Below, in pieces: positions 21,564 through 34,087 of a stretch of 64,000 nt of DNA. Within the stretch, counting starts at the first letter, position 1. Each line of letters opens with the position of its first letter. The stretch is from Strigamia acuminata (lineage: Eukaryota; Arthropoda; Chilopoda; Geophilomorpha; Linotaeniidae): assembly GCA_949358305.1 (NCBI GenBank), contig OX442318.1:5318501-5382500 (forward strand), written 5' to 3'. The translations under genes and the position numbers were made by a program. The notes beneath the pieces are model-generated. The model had not been told where the DNA came from and made no database searches. It worked only from the letters and a program-made list of their open reading frames with translations.

Positions 21564-24500
21564 ATGATGGAGTGTCGAGCTCGTGTTTTCACGAAATTAA
21601 CTAAGAAATTCGTAAATATTCATCATCTGAAGTACACAAAACGTCAAAATGTCATCGTGTGTTCGTATTCGACCAAAACTGATGAGGTAATTTTATTTTA
21701 AATGAAAAATTTGACAAAATTAATTTTTTTAAAACTTTTTTTAAAAAATATTTTAACTTTTTTTTGTAGGAAATAAATTTAAAAAATTTTACACCGGAAT
21801 ATATTCGAAACTTCAGTATCATCGCACACATTGATCATGGAAAAAGCACACTGGCGAATAAAATCCTCGAACTGACGGGTAAAATCGACATTTTTCATCA
21901 AATTAAACACAGAAATTAATTGTTTTTGTGTCCGTTGAACAGATTCATTACCAAAGAAAATGGAGCAAGTTTTTGACAAACTACAAGTTGAACGTGAGCG
22001 CGGAATCACCGTCAAAGCACAGACGTCGTCGTTCTTTTATAAATACAAAGGAAAATTGTATCTTTTGAATTTAATCGACACACCGGTATGATACAAACCT
22101 TCAAATTAACGCAAAAATATCATTTTACGTGCATAATTATGCTTTTTCGCTCGAAAAATGTATTTTAATGTACATAACATTTAATTGACCAAAAATGCAT
22201 TTTCAAGTTCCAAAATAGATTTTTTTAGACCAAAAATGCCTTTTAATCCGCATAAATAGGCTTTTTTAGACACAAAATACATTTTAAAGTGCAAAAATAG
22301 GCCTTTTTAGACCCAAAATACCTTTTAATCCGCATAAATAGGCTTTTTTAGACACAAAATACATTTTAAAGTGCAAAAATAGGCCTTTTTAGACCCAAAA
22401 TACCTTTTAATCCGCATAAATAGGCTTTTTTAGACACGAAATACATTTTAAAGTGCAAAAATAGGCTTTTTTAGACCCAAAATACCTTTTAATCCGCATA
22501 AATAGGCTTTTTTAGACACACAATACATTTTTAAAGTGCAAAAATAGGCTTTTTTAGACACAAAATACATTTTAAAGTGCAAAAATAGGCTTTTTTAGGC
22601 CAAAAATAAAAATTTTATGTATAAAAATGGTTGTTTTTGCGCGAAAAAATTTAATTTCAGACTAAAATGCATTTTTATAGGCACATCTGTATAAAAGACT
22701 AAAAAATCTTATAATAATTAATTTATTTTTTGAAAGAAACACTTATTTATTTCTTTTCGCGTTAGGGTCATGGAGATTTTTCGTACGAAGTTTCTCGTTC
22801 ACTTAACGCGTGTCAAGGAGTGATTTTATTGGTCGATTCGAGCGAGGTATTAAAAATAGTGCGCGAGCATTTGTTTTTGACGTATCAAATGATAAATATT
22901 AATTTTTTTCCAGGGTGTTCAAGCTCGCACTGTGACAAACTTCAAACTGGCGAAATCGAATAACTTGGTCATTGTACCCGTATTGAACAAAATCGACTTA
23001 GAAAACGCCGAACCGACGAAAATAGCGAACCAAATGAAGAATATATTTGAAATACCCGTCGACGACATCATAAAAGTGAATAAAATTCAATAAAAATCCA
23101 ATAAAACACCAATAAAATGCGAAAATTAAAAAAAAAAAAAATTAAAACTTTAGATTTCAGGAAAATACGGCCAAGGAGTCACGCAGCTTTTAGACACGAT
23201 TATCGAACGGATCCCGCCGTAAGTAGGAATTTCCGCGACGAATATGAATTTAATTTGCGATTTTATCAATTTAATGCGATTTCAGACCGATGGTCGACAG
23301 ATCGCAGCCATTTTCGGCACTTTTGTTCGATTTGTGGTACGAATATCCTCGCGGAGTCATCGCGCTTTTAGCCGTCTTGAACGGGAGCGTAAAAACCGGC
23401 GATCGCATAATGTCGTCCATGACTAACGAGGCTTACACCGTCAAGGATATTGCGCTGATACGTGCGGACGAAAAACCAGTCGAAGCACTGTAATTAAATA
23501 ATTTCCTAGTTCATAAAATTACCAATAGTTTGCACGCTATTTCCACCGGGATTTTTAAACACTTCTAAACCTGATGTTTAGAAAGTCTAATGAAACGGCT
23601 CTGTTTGTCTGTCTGTCCGTGTGTCTGTCTGTCTCTCCGCATCCATATCTCAAAAACGGGCAACGGCAATGAACTCAGCATACCTGTATTAGGTTCCTAA
23701 GGTCTTTTCGTATTTTTCCGACCTTCGGTTTAATTAATAAACTGGTTTTACTAGACTTTTAGCCGTCTATTACAGACTGATACCGGAAATGACGTATTGT
23801 ATTACATGAATGGTCAGCTCCTATTGGCTGTAACCACAAAACGTTTATCGGAGGTATCAAAATCCGCGTGTTACATCCGAACGCTCTCTGGCGACGTGTT
23901 GTCGCCCGTCTGTGCATTTCTTGAACCCGAAAACTCCACATTATTTTCTTTTATTCTGGTGTTTTATTTAGGGACAGACGGACAGATATATTTCTATACA
24001 GAAAAGTGTAGAAGGGGTTTAGAAGTCTAATATGTAATGCTTCCCTGCATTACAGATATTTACTTGTTTAATCCTCTAGTTATTCCGGACAAATCGGGAG
24101 TATTGCAACGAGCGTACTAAACACGACCGAATTGCAAATCGGAGATGTATTCTACATCAACGAAGATGCACGCGAACATATTCCCCAAGTAAAGCCCGCC
24201 AAACCGACGGTTTTCGCCGGGTTTTATCCACTGCACCGGTCGGACGAGCCGCAATTTCGAGCCGCCATTGATAAACTTCTAGTAAATGATTCCAGCGTGT
24301 CCGTTACTTTACATTCGAGGTATTTTTATTCGAAATTTAATTTAATTTATTTACAAAAATGTTCAGTTCGGCTTTAGGTCAGGGGTATCGACTCGGGTTT
24401 CTCGGGTTGTTGCATATGGAGGTGTTTAAAGAGCGATTAGAACAGGATTATGACGCTCCTAAAGTGTTTATAACTACGCCTAATGTGCCGTATAAAGGTG

Positions 24501-26311
24501 AGTGGGGGGGGTGGAGGAGATGATTTGTTGTTTGTTTATGTTTTGGATTTATTGTAGTTCGGTTAAGAGATGCGAGGACTAAGAGGAGGTTTGGCGAGAG
24601 TTCGGTCGTGGTGACTAATCCTACGTTGTTGCCTAAGTATTCTATAGTTAGGCAGTTTCTGCAGCCTATGGTGGTGGGGATTGTAGTTACGCCTAGTTGT
24701 TTTGTGGAGAGGATTAATTTGTTATGCAAGGTTGGTTTGGAAATTGGTTGGTTATTTCGGGGGTTTGTAGGTTTCTGGAAGGATGGAATGGAAAGTTTGT
24801 TGAATTTGTTGAAGATTTGAAAAAGTAATCAAATTGTTGATGATTGTATTAAAAAATTGGAAAATTTTAGTAAAAATAGGTGCAAGATTGTATTGAAAAA
24901 GTGAAAAAGTGCGAAATTTCAGTGAAAAGTGCAAAATTTCATTGAAAAAGTGCCAAATTTCATTGAAAAAGTGCCAAATTTCATTGAATAGTGCAAAATT
25001 TCATTGAAAAAGTGCAAAATTTCATTGAAAAAGTACAAAATTTCATTGAAAAAGTGCAAAATTTCATTGAAAAAGTGCAAAATTTTATTGAAAAAGTGCT
25101 AAATATTGAAAAAGTGCAGAATTTCATTGAAGAAGTGCAAACTTTCATTGAAAAAGTGCAAAACTTAATCAAAACTTTCAAAATTAATTGGAGTACTAAA
25201 TTATATTAAAGAAAATTGTAAAAAAAAATTCCTTCAGAAACCTGGCAGCCCAACATGAATAACTCATTTAATTCAATTACACTTATCCTCTAAAACCTCT
25301 AAAGGCAAAAAAGGGTGTTGCGATCGGAGATGTGAAAATTGACGAATCGACCACAATGCTGCAATGGAAACTTCCGCTAAGGGAAATAATCATCAACTAC
25401 TTAGACGAACTGAAAAGAATTTCCTCAGGAAAAGCCACTTTCGATTACCAATACGCCGGATACACACCCCTCAATCTAGCAAAGGTGATAAACCATTTCC
25501 AATTCATTCAATTCAATTTAATTTAATTTAATTTATTTTTCAGCTGGAGATTGTAATAAATGGCGTCATTGCCGAAGAGTTGACGACCATTGTCGAATGG
25601 TCGAAGCTGAAATTAGTCGGAAAGCGATTATGCGCTAAACTGAAAGATTTGATCCCGCAGCATGTAAACGCTGTCGGCATTGAAGCCAAACATAATGGAG
25701 ATGTAATCGCATTGCAGACCGTACCCGGATTGAAAATAGTAAATTGTTTCGATCGAATTTTATTGCATTTTATTGAATTTTATTGAAATCTGTTGAATTT
25801 TATTGAATTCTGTTGAATTTTATTGAATTCTGTTGAATTTTATTGAATTCTGTTGAATTTTATTGAATTCTGTTGAATTTTATTGAATTTTATTGCATTT
25901 TATTGCATTTTATTACATTTTATTGAAGTTTATTGAATTTTATTGAATTTTATTGAATTTTATTGCATTTTATTGCATTTTATTGAATTCTATTAAATTT
26001 TATTGAATTTTATTAAATTCTATTGAGTTTCATTGAATTTTATTGAATTCTATTGCATTTTATTGCATTTTATTGAATTTTATTGAATTTTATTGCATTT
26101 TATTGCATTTTACTGCATTTTATTGCGTTTTATTGAATTCTTTGTTTTTGTACTGTAGGATCCCAGGGAACTCGCCGAACTGCGATCTAAGTTGAGGAAA
26201 GAATTAAAAGAGAAGCGAAATGAAGACAAAAGTCATTTAAGGACTGTCGGGAAGATTATAGTTCCTAGAAATGTGTTTATTAAAGTGTTAGAATACAGTA
26301 AACAGTTATAG
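21564..26311 (+). CDS. Divergent GUF1/EF4 (LepA)-like mitochondrial translation GTPase, paralogue A
   Basis: Thirteen exons: 21564-21686, 21770-21878, 21943-22085, 22766-22846, 22914-23075, 23154-23218, 23286-23489, 24080-24319, 24367-24497, 24558-24730, 25305-25484, 25544-25738, 26159-26311; 652 aa, near the family length. GUF1/LepA binds mitochondrial ribosomes and promotes back-translocation. The N-terminus (KLTKKF...YSTKTDE) looks like a mitochondrial presequence. G1 AHIDHGKST, switch RERGIT and G4 NKID are intact. G3 reads DTPGHGDF (family DTPGHVDF) and G5 reads SGK (family SAK). The C-terminal domain lacks the conserved ARET...YGGD..R block and instead ends [12 protein letters not shown]...[15 protein letters not shown]. 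All introns match those of paralogue B, and exons 4-8, 10 and 11 have identical lengths. Open frames and splice sites throughout argue against a pseudogene. Function may have shifted. Confidence 0.88.
22180..22615. repeat. 82-bp tandem repeat in GUF1-like intron 3
   Basis: The start cttttttagacac recurs at 22261, 22343, 22425 and about 22507. Each unit contains two related sub-blocks (gcaaaaataggc and gcataaataggc). Confidence 0.85.
24905..25175. repeat. 21-bp minisatellite in GUF1-like intron 10
   Basis: The unit is approximately attgaaaaagtgcaaaattt plus c, repeated more than ten times, with A5 and A4T3 tracts about 10 bp apart. Confidence 0.9.
25745..26145. repeat. 10/20-bp minisatellite in GUF1-like intron 12
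   Basis: Units of attttattga alternate with attctgttga, about 40 ten-bp units in all. The T4 tract recurs on each helical turn. Confidence 0.9.
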
Positions 26312-26610
26312 AAATAAATAAAAATAACACCACGATTATTTGCGTCTTTTCTCACCAGAGTGCTTCGTTCGAAACAAGCGCCAATGCGTTAAACACGAGA
26401 ACTAACGTTACCAAAATGGCGATCTCTCCTTGATGTTTGTTTACTTTCTTTACAGGACCTAAATGTGTTCTTTCACTTCTGCTATTTCCATTGCCATTTA
26501 TCAAGTCATAAAATTTATTTTGTACGATCCAAATTCCCAATTGAAACGATCAATTTTAACGTAAATCAATTAATCGCTGCTTTTTCTTCATTTTTCAAGT
26601 TGCCACGAAG
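26312..26610. other. Intergenic region between GUF1-like and MAT2B
   Basis: This holds the 3' end of GUF1-like (AATAAA near 26313) and the presumed MAT2B promoter. No TATA or other clear element was identified. A 62-codon minus-strand frame here was not accepted as a gene. Confidence 0.4.
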
Positions 26611-28787
26611 ATGGAAGATTCAAAGAACAAAACGATTTTTATAACGGGGGCATCTGGTCTTCTTGGCCGTGAAATTATGAAGAAAATGCGAGAAACCGAC
26701 TTCCAAGTCGTCGGAACATGCCTTAACCGCGCGGAAAAATATAATTTACACAAACTCGACTTAAATCACTTCAACAGCGTCGAGGAATTTCTAGACAAAA
26801 TTGACGTAATCCTTCATTTTGAATTTAAAAAATTATTAATTAATTTATTTTCCCACCTCTACAGCCGGCTTTCATCGTCCATTCGGCGGCACAACGAGCA
26901 CCGGATCAGATAGAGAAGAATTTCGAAGCCGCGGCTCAATTGAACGTGCACGCAACTCAAAATCTAGCCCGAATTGCGGGTAATGTTTGTTTTATATCAA
27001 ACAAATGCGTTTTTAATAACTAATCGATGTTTATACAGCGATTAAAAGCATTCCTATGATGTTTATCAGCACGGATTACGTGTTTGATGGCAATAATCCG
27101 CCGTATAAGGAGACTGATAAGCCTAATCCGACGAATAAATACGGATTGACGAAGCTGGAAGGGGAGAAAATAACGATGGATGCGAGTTTAGGTTTAAAAT
27201 ATGTTGTTTTTGGTTTGGATGTTTGGTAAAATTGGGGAATTTATGTTTAGAGAATATAGTTTTGCGTATTCCGGTGCTTTATGGACCGGTTGAAAGCTTG
27301 GATGAGAGCGCGGTTACGTGTTTGCTGCAGAATTTGATGAGGAAAAGTACGCAGAAGGTTTCTGATTACGAGGTTCGTTGGCCGGCGCATACGAGTGATG
27401 TTGCTGCGATTTGTTGTCAGCTTGTGGAGAGGAAACTGAAGGTAGTTTTTGAGTTGTTTGATTTGATTTTGGTGTGAGGGTTGGGAGATTGAGACACAAC
27501 TGAATTTAATACAATAATTTCGTAGAAAAAATTGAAAAATTCATGGAAATATTGAAAATTTGATGGAAAAATTGAAAATTTGATGAAAAAAATTGAAAAT
27601 TTGATTAAAAAAATTAAAAATTTGATGATAAAAGTGAAAATTTGATGGAAAAAATTGAAAATTTGATGATAAAAGTGAAAATTTGATGGAAAAAATTGAA
27701 AATTTGATGAAATAATTGAAAATTTGATGAAAAAATTGAAAATTTGATGAAAAAAATTGAAAATTTTATTATAGAAATTAAAAATTTAATGAAAAAATTG
27801 AGAATTTAATGAAAAAATTGAAAATTTAATGAAAAAATTGAAAATTTAATGAAAAAATTGAAAATTTAATGAAAAAATTGAAAATTTAATGAAAAAATTG
27901 AAAATTTAATGAAAAAATTGAAAATTTAATGAAAAAATTGAAAATTTAATGAAAAAATTTAAAAAATTTAATGAAAAAATTGAAAATTTGATGAAAAAAA
28001 TTGAAAATTTGATTAAAAAAATTAAAAATTTGATGATAAAAGTGAAAATTTGATGGAAAAAATTGAAAATTTGATGATAAAAGTGAAAATTTGATGGAAA
28101 AAATTGAAAATTTGATGAAATAATTGAAAATTTGATGAAAAAATTGAAAATTTGATGAAATAAATTGAAAATTTTATTATAGAAATTAAAAATTTAATGA
28201 AAAAATTGAAAATTTAATGAAAAAATTGAAAATTTAATGAAAAAATTGAAAATTTAATGAAAAAATTGAAAATTTAATGAAAAAATTGAAAATTTAATGA
28301 AAAAATTGAAAATTTAATGAAAAAATTGAAAATTTAATGAAAAAATTTAAAAAATTTAATGAAAAAATTGAAAATTTGATGAAAAAAATTGAAAATTTGA
28401 TTAAAAAAATTAAAAATTTGATGATAAAAGTGAAAATTTGATGGAAAAAATTGAAAATTTGATGATAAAAGTGAAAATTTGATGGAAAAAATTGAAAATT
28501 TGATGAAATAATTGAAATTTTCACCATTTTAGGATCCATCCGTCCGTGGCATTTACCAATGGAGCGGCAAAGAAGCCATGACTAAATACGCAATGATCCA
28601 AACAATCGGCCAACAACTCGCACTTTCAACCTCCTTCATTATCCCGGACAAGGAAGTCAACAACCAAACCACTCCCCGACCTTACAACTGCCAACTAGAC
28701 ACAACTAAACTGGAAAACCTCGGCATTGGACAACACACCCTCTTTTCCAACGGCATAACCGATTGTCTGAGAAAATTTCTTACATAA
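26611..28787 (+). CDS. MAT2B: Methionine adenosyltransferase 2 subunit beta
   Basis: Five exons: 26611-26805, 26865-26979, 27039-27191, 27251-27441, 28533-28787; 302 aa, slightly shorter than the vertebrate protein. It is the regulatory beta subunit that binds MAT2A and tunes S-adenosylmethionine synthesis, and belongs to the RmlD-like extended SDR fold. The N-terminal dinucleotide motif reads TGASGLLG (residues ~11-18). FISTDYVFDG and YGLTKLEGEK (the Tyr/Lys pair) follow the SDR pattern. Downstream, LRIPVLYGPVE, WPAHTSDVA and the C-terminal RPYNCQLDTTKLENLGIG match the family. The ATG at 26611 sits in cgaagATGG and starts directly before the Rossmann strand. Intron 4 (27442-28532) is almost wholly minisatellite. 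The gene is nested between the two GUF1 copies and convergent with paralogue B, leaving only about 60 bases between the stop codons. Confidence 0.93.
27525..28515. repeat. 20-bp minisatellite with ~400-bp higher-order repeat, MAT2B intron 4
   Basis: The basic unit is aatgaaaaaattgaaaattt and variants. A longer pattern, marked by gattaaaaaaattaaaaatt followed by tgatgataaaag, recurs at about 27602, 28010 and 28399, so blocks of ~390-410 bp were duplicated on top of the short unit. Confidence 0.9.
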
Positions 28788-28848
28788 TTTGTACAAAAAA
28801 TAACAATAAAACAAATTAAACAAACAGTTCATTTAATTTAATTTAATT

Positions 28849-31800
28849 TTACAATTTTAAAATTCTAATGAACACGTCACGTGGTACTTGAACACTTCCA
28901 ATCATTCTCATTCGTTTTTTGCCTTCGCTTTGTCTTTGCATTAATTTCATTCTTCGCGTTCTGTCGCCGCCATACTGCGAGAGAATTTGGATAAATTTGA
29001 GGTGATTTTGGGTTTTTTGGTTTTTTTGGTTTTGGTGTTACCAGTTTGGCAGCGACGTCTTTGCGGAGGGCTTTGAGGGTTTCGCGGGCAATGACTTTGC
29101 CGTTGATAACTGCTTGGATCGCGACGGCGAATTGATGTTGGGATATGGTGTCTTTTAGTTTGACGCAGAGTTGTCTGGCGGCGGCTTCCACTTTGGATTT
29201 GTGCACTATTGTGGTGAGTTCTTCAACTTCGACACCGTTTAGTAGAATATTCATCTGGAATAGGATTAGGAATTTGGAATTTGAAAGAATTCAATACAAT
29301 TTTGCAAAATTTTATGAAATGGTAAAAAATTATGTTGAAATTGATGAGAAATGATGAAAAATTTGTTGAAATTGATGAGAAATGGTGAAAAATTTGTTGA
29401 AATTGATGAGAAATGGTGAAAAATTGTGAAAGGTGGGTTGAAATTGATCAAAAATTGTGAAAATTGTGAAAAATTGGTTAAAATTGTGAAAATTGTGAAA
29501 AATTGGTTGAAATTGAACAAAAATTGTGAAAAATTGGTTGAAATTAATAAAAAATTGTGAAAAATTGTGAAAAATTGATCAAAAATTGGTTGAACTTGAT
29601 AAAAAATTACTAAACTTTTGTTGAAATTGATCCAAAATTACTCAATTTTTGTTGAAATTGATGAAAAGTATGAAAATTCTGTTGAAATTAATGAAAAATC
29701 GTAAAAATATTCTTAAATTGATCCAAAATTATAAAAAATTTCATTAATTTGTTAAAAAAAAAGTATGAAAATTTCCATAAAATTGATAAAAAATTATCAA
29801 AAACCCGTTAAAATTGATAACAAAATGGCCAAACTTCTAGAACCATATCCATTAAATAATTTCCCCCGCCCCCACTAACTCACCTTGACTATACTCGTTG
29901 GCTCGTATCCCGCTTCGTCGTAATCAAAACTCGCATACCCGGACGAAATCCTTTTCAAATCATCGAAGAAATTGATAATCACTTCGCTCAAAGGAAGCTT
30001 CCACTGCAGCATCACATTAGTCTTATCTATTTCAGTCGACCGAATTTCCTTGCCCCTTTTCTCCTAAAATTCAATCCCAATTAACAAAACTCATAAAAAT
30101 CTTCACAAATAACTCGCCATGCACATCGATGTAATCGCTTTGACGTAAATGTCGGGCGTTATTATCGTTCCAACGACCATCGGTTCCAAATATTCACTAA
30201 TAATGGTCGAATCCGGCAACAGCGTTGGATTGCTAACCGTTATCAACTCTCCGCCATATTTTTTTATATTTTTCTCTCCTTTTAGTCGAACTGTGAAATA
30301 AAATGTCTAATTATTTATTTTCTTTTTTTTATAGGTTAATGCACTTTTGTATGGGACGTTTGGGGCAGTTATCACGACTTGGGCGTCGTATTCTTGGTCT
30401 AGTCGCTGGTTGAATACGTCCATGTGTAGTAAGCCGAGGAATCCGAGTCGCCATCCTTGGCCGAGAGCGGGACTAAGAAAAAGAAATTGATTGAGTTGGG
30501 GTGAGTGAATGAGTGTTGGGTTTTAAGGATGTGGAGAGTCGAGTTGGTGGCGGTGTGAAAATTAATTTTGAGTGAAAAATAAGTTTGACGTTAAAAAAAA
30601 TGAATTTTACGTCAAAAAATACATTTTATCTCAAAAAATAAATTTTACGTCAAAAAATAAATTTTACGTCAAAAAATAAATTTTACGCCAAAAAATAAAT
30701 TATACGTCAAAAAATAAATTTTACGTCAAAAAATAAATTTTACGTCAAAAAAATAAATTTTACGTCAAAAAAATAAATTTTACGTCAAAAAAATAAATTT
30801 TACGTCAAAAATATAAATTTTGTTTTAAAAATTGGATTTTACGTAGAAAATTGAATTTTACGTAGAAAATTGAATTTTACGTAGAAAATTGAATTTTACG
30901 TAGAAAATTGAATTTTACGTAGAAAATTGAATTTTACGTAGAAAATTGAATTTTACGTAGAAAATTGAATTTTACGTAGAAAATTGAATTTTACGTAGAA
31001 AATTGAATTTTACGTAGAAAATTGAATTTTACGTAGAAAATTGAATTTTACGTAGAAATTGAATTTTACGTAGAAAATTGAATTTTACGTAGAAAATCGA
31101 ATTGTAATTAAAGAAATTGGATTTTAATTAAAGAAATTGGATTTCAATTAAAGAAATTGGATTTTAATTAAAGAAATTGGATTTCAATTAAATAAAATTG
31201 GATTTTACGTACAAAAATTGGATTTTACGTACAAAAATTGGATTTTACGTACAAAAATTGGATTTTACGTACAAAAATTGGATTTTACGTACAAAAATTG
31301 AATTTTACGTTTAAAAATTGAATTTGATGTAAAAAAATTGGATTTTACGTAGAAAATTGGATTTTAATTAAAGAAATTGGATTTTAATTAAAGAAATTGG
31401 ATTTCAATTAAAGAAATTGGATTTCAATTAAATAAAATTGGATATTACGCAGAAAATTGGATTTTACGTACAAAAATTGAATTTTACGTACAAAAATTGA
31501 ATTTTACGTACAAAAATTGAATTTTACGTACAAAAATTGAATTTTACGTACAAAAATTGAATTTTACGTTTAAAAATTGAATTTGATGTAAAAAAAATTG
31601 GATTTTACGTAAAAAATTGGATTTTACGTAGAAAATTGGATTTTACGTAAAAAAAATTAAATTTATACCTAAAAAATAAATTTGACGTTTCAAAAAAACC
31701 AGAATATTCCTTCATCAAAATTAATTTACACTCATTAAACCACCTCGCCCGACCTCTTGACCATCCCCACACACACCTCGAATCTAACGTGGACGTCACA

Positions 31801-34087
31801 CTCGAATCATTCAACAACAACTTCTCAATCGCGCTTCTCAACAGCGGTGTCTCCGTCTGATTCATCGCATACACCCCAGCAAAAACCATCGGTTTCGCCG
31901 CCTTCAACTCAGGAACATAATCCAACCTCGACTCTTTCAAATAGAAAACATCACCGATCAATGCCTCCGATATCTTCCTAATATTCGCCGCGATGAACCC
32001 AATTTGACCGCAATAACTAAACAAAAATACACAAAAATTACACAAAAATCACCCAAATTACCACAAAATCTTACAGCGCTTCGACCGGTGTTTGATCCGG
32101 TCGCATAATTCCGATTTGTTTGACTTGGTACGATTTTTTCGTCAATGCCGACGTGATGTGATCGCCGACTTTAACGCAGCCGCTCCGGACAGCGATTAGC
32201 GCCATTACGCCGTTGTAACGCTCGTACCACGAATCAAACATGGCGGCCGAGAACGGTTTTGACGGTTCAGATTTGGGTCTGTTTAGATTTTTTTTATTTT
32301 AATGGTTTATTTTTTTGGGTGGAAATTTTGTTCGCTTACTGACGGTGGTATGCGGTCGACGATGGCGTCTAGAAGCTGCGTGACTCCGTCGCCATATTTG
32401 GCAGAAATCTGGATTTTATTTTGATTTTTAGGGCGGGAGGTTTTTTTTTATGGTTTGATTTGAGTTACTCGTAAGACGGTTTCGGGTTCCATTTCGAAGA
32501 CGTTTTTGATTTGTTGGGTGACTTGGTCGGGTTTGGCGTTTTTTAAATCGACTTTGTTCAAAACCGGAATAATGGTTAAGTCGTTTGTGAATGCTAGGTA
32601 GAAATTCGCCACTGTTTGTGCTTGAATGCCCTGGAAAAAGTAGAAAATGGGTGAAAATTGGATTTTTAGGTGCAAAAGTTGCATTTTTCGCCTCAAAAAT
32701 TGAATTTTCGCCTCAAAAAATCAATTTTTCGCCTCAAAATTTGAATTTTTGTCTCAAAAAATCAATTTTTCGTCTCAAAATTTGAATTTTTGTCTCAAAA
32801 AATAAATTTTTCGCCTCAAAAATTGAATTTTCGCCTCAAAAATTGAATTTCGCCTCAAAAAATGAATTTATCGCCTCAAAAAATGAATTTTTCGCCTCAA
32901 AAAATGAATTTTTCGCCTCAAAAAATGAATTTTTCGCCTCAAAAAATGAATTTTTCGCCTCAAAAAATGAATTTTTCGCCTCAAAAAATGAATTTTTCGC
33001 CTCAAAAAATGAATTTTTCGCCTCAAAAAATGAATTTTTCGCCTCAAAAAATGAATTTTTCGCCTCAAAAAATGAATTTTTCGCCTCAAAAAATGAATTT
33101 TTCGCCTCAAAAAATGAATTTTTCGCCTCAAAAAATGAATTTTTCGCCTCAAAAAATGAATTTTTCGCCTCAAAAAAGAATATTTCGCCTCAAATATCAA
33201 TTTTTACCCAAAAATTCATTTTTTATCATGAAAAAAATCAATTTTTACCCATAAATTCATTTTTTTTTCACGAAAAAAATCAATTTTAACCCAAAAATTC
33301 AGTTTTTTTCAACGTTTAGACAACATTTTCAAAACCATTCCCTTATAAAACCTCAACTGTGTGAAAATATCACAACTCATCAGCCTTTTCCCCATTCCAA
33401 GCGACCCAAAACAGTAAAATAAGCACCTGGTTTGCATCAACCAACAAAATCACACCCTGGCACGCCGATATAGACCGCGACACTTCGTACGAAAAATCCA
33501 CGTGTCCCTAAACCAAAACAAAACACAAAAATCAATCGAAACCACTCCATCCAAACATCCCAAAACCAAACAAATCCCACACCGGTGTATCGATCAAATT
33601 CAAAAGATATGTTTTCTCCTTATAAGTGTGAAACAACGACGCTGTCTGCGCTTTCACAGTGATCCCACGTTCACGTTCCACTTGTAGTTTATCCAAAACT
33701 TGCTCATTGCTCGCAGACGTCGATATCGCTCCTGGAAGATCGAAAAAATCGTCATTAAATTACTAGTTTTTTATTAATTTAGTTATTTTTACCCGTTTTT
33801 TCGAGGATTCTATCAGCCAGCGTGCTTTTTCCATGATCGATGTGCGCGATTATGCAGAAATTTCTGATGTTTTCTGGTGGGAAATCCTTCAAATTGTATT
33901 TTTCCTGCAATTTCAAGCGGCCGAGAATTAAACGAAAATCATCAAAATCATCAAAATAAATTCAGGATTAAACCTGATCGGTTGAAAAACGACATTTTTT
34001 GGTGATTGGACATCGGAGAATTTTTATATGTCTGTGTAAACTCTTTAAAACTGAAATGTAACCGAGAAAATTGCAATAATTCATCAT
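28849..34087 (-). CDS. GUF1: GUF1, mitochondrial EF4/LepA translation GTPase, canonical paralogue B
   Basis: Thirteen exons on the minus strand, 5' to 3': 33974-34087, 33793-33904, 33583-33731, 33427-33507, 32469-32630, 32344-32408, 32075-32278, 31777-32016, 30345-30472, 30118-30290, 29884-30063, 29042-29254, 28849-28974; 648 aa. The N-terminus is basic and Cys/Leu-rich, consistent with mitochondrial import. G motifs are [27 protein letters not shown] and SAK, all canonical. The LepA C-terminal domain is complete: [23 protein letters not shown] and [18 protein letters not shown]1 acts on mitochondrial ribosomes to correct stalled or mistranslocated states. Intron 10 has a GC donor (ATG/GCGAGT at 30118/30117). 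Introns 4, 8 and 11 are filled with minisatellites. It shares every intron position with paralogue A. Confidence 0.93.
29330..29760. repeat. Minisatellite in GUF1 intron 11
   Basis: Degenerate units of aaattgatgagaaatggtga and aaaaattgtgaaaattg-type, about 20 bp, become progressively irregular to the right. Confidence 0.8.
30560..31690. repeat. 19-20-bp minisatellite family in GUF1 intron 8
   Basis: Successive homogeneous blocks occur: aaattttacgtcaaaaaat, then gaattttacgtagaaaatt, then ggattttaattaaagaaatt, then ggattttacgtacaaaaatt, with block types returning further right. More than fifty units in total. T4 and A4-5 tracts alternate. Confidence 0.92.
32690..33205. repeat. 21-bp minisatellite in GUF1 intron 4
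   Basis: About 16 nearly perfect copies of tcgcctcaaaaaatgaattt plus t. Because 21 is a multiple of three, all frames stay open and produce spurious repetitive ORFs on both strands. Confidence 0.95.

Noticed and set aside
24981-25209. Short repetitive frames (QNFIEKV, CTFSMKF)
   Set aside because: Minisatellite in intron 10 of the GUF1-like gene.
26352-26540. Minus-strand 62-codon frame with a hydrophobic C-terminus
   Set aside because: Too short to stand out from chance in this composition; no splice structure, homology or signals support it.
28877-29254. GUF1 reading through to a Lys/Asn-rich C-terminus in one frame
   Set aside because: Splicing 29042/28974 restores the conserved YGGD...FIRIL C-terminus of LepA proteins; the read-through tail is intronic.
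30560-31690. Regularly spaced repeats considered as a CRISPR-like array
   Set aside because: Units are contiguous with no unique spacers, and the context is a spliced animal gene.
32843-33289. Repetitive ORFs on both strands (FASKNEF-type heptapeptide repeats)
   Set aside because: They are by-products of a 21-bp intronic minisatellite of GUF1; no start context, splice logic or non-repeat sequence supports coding.
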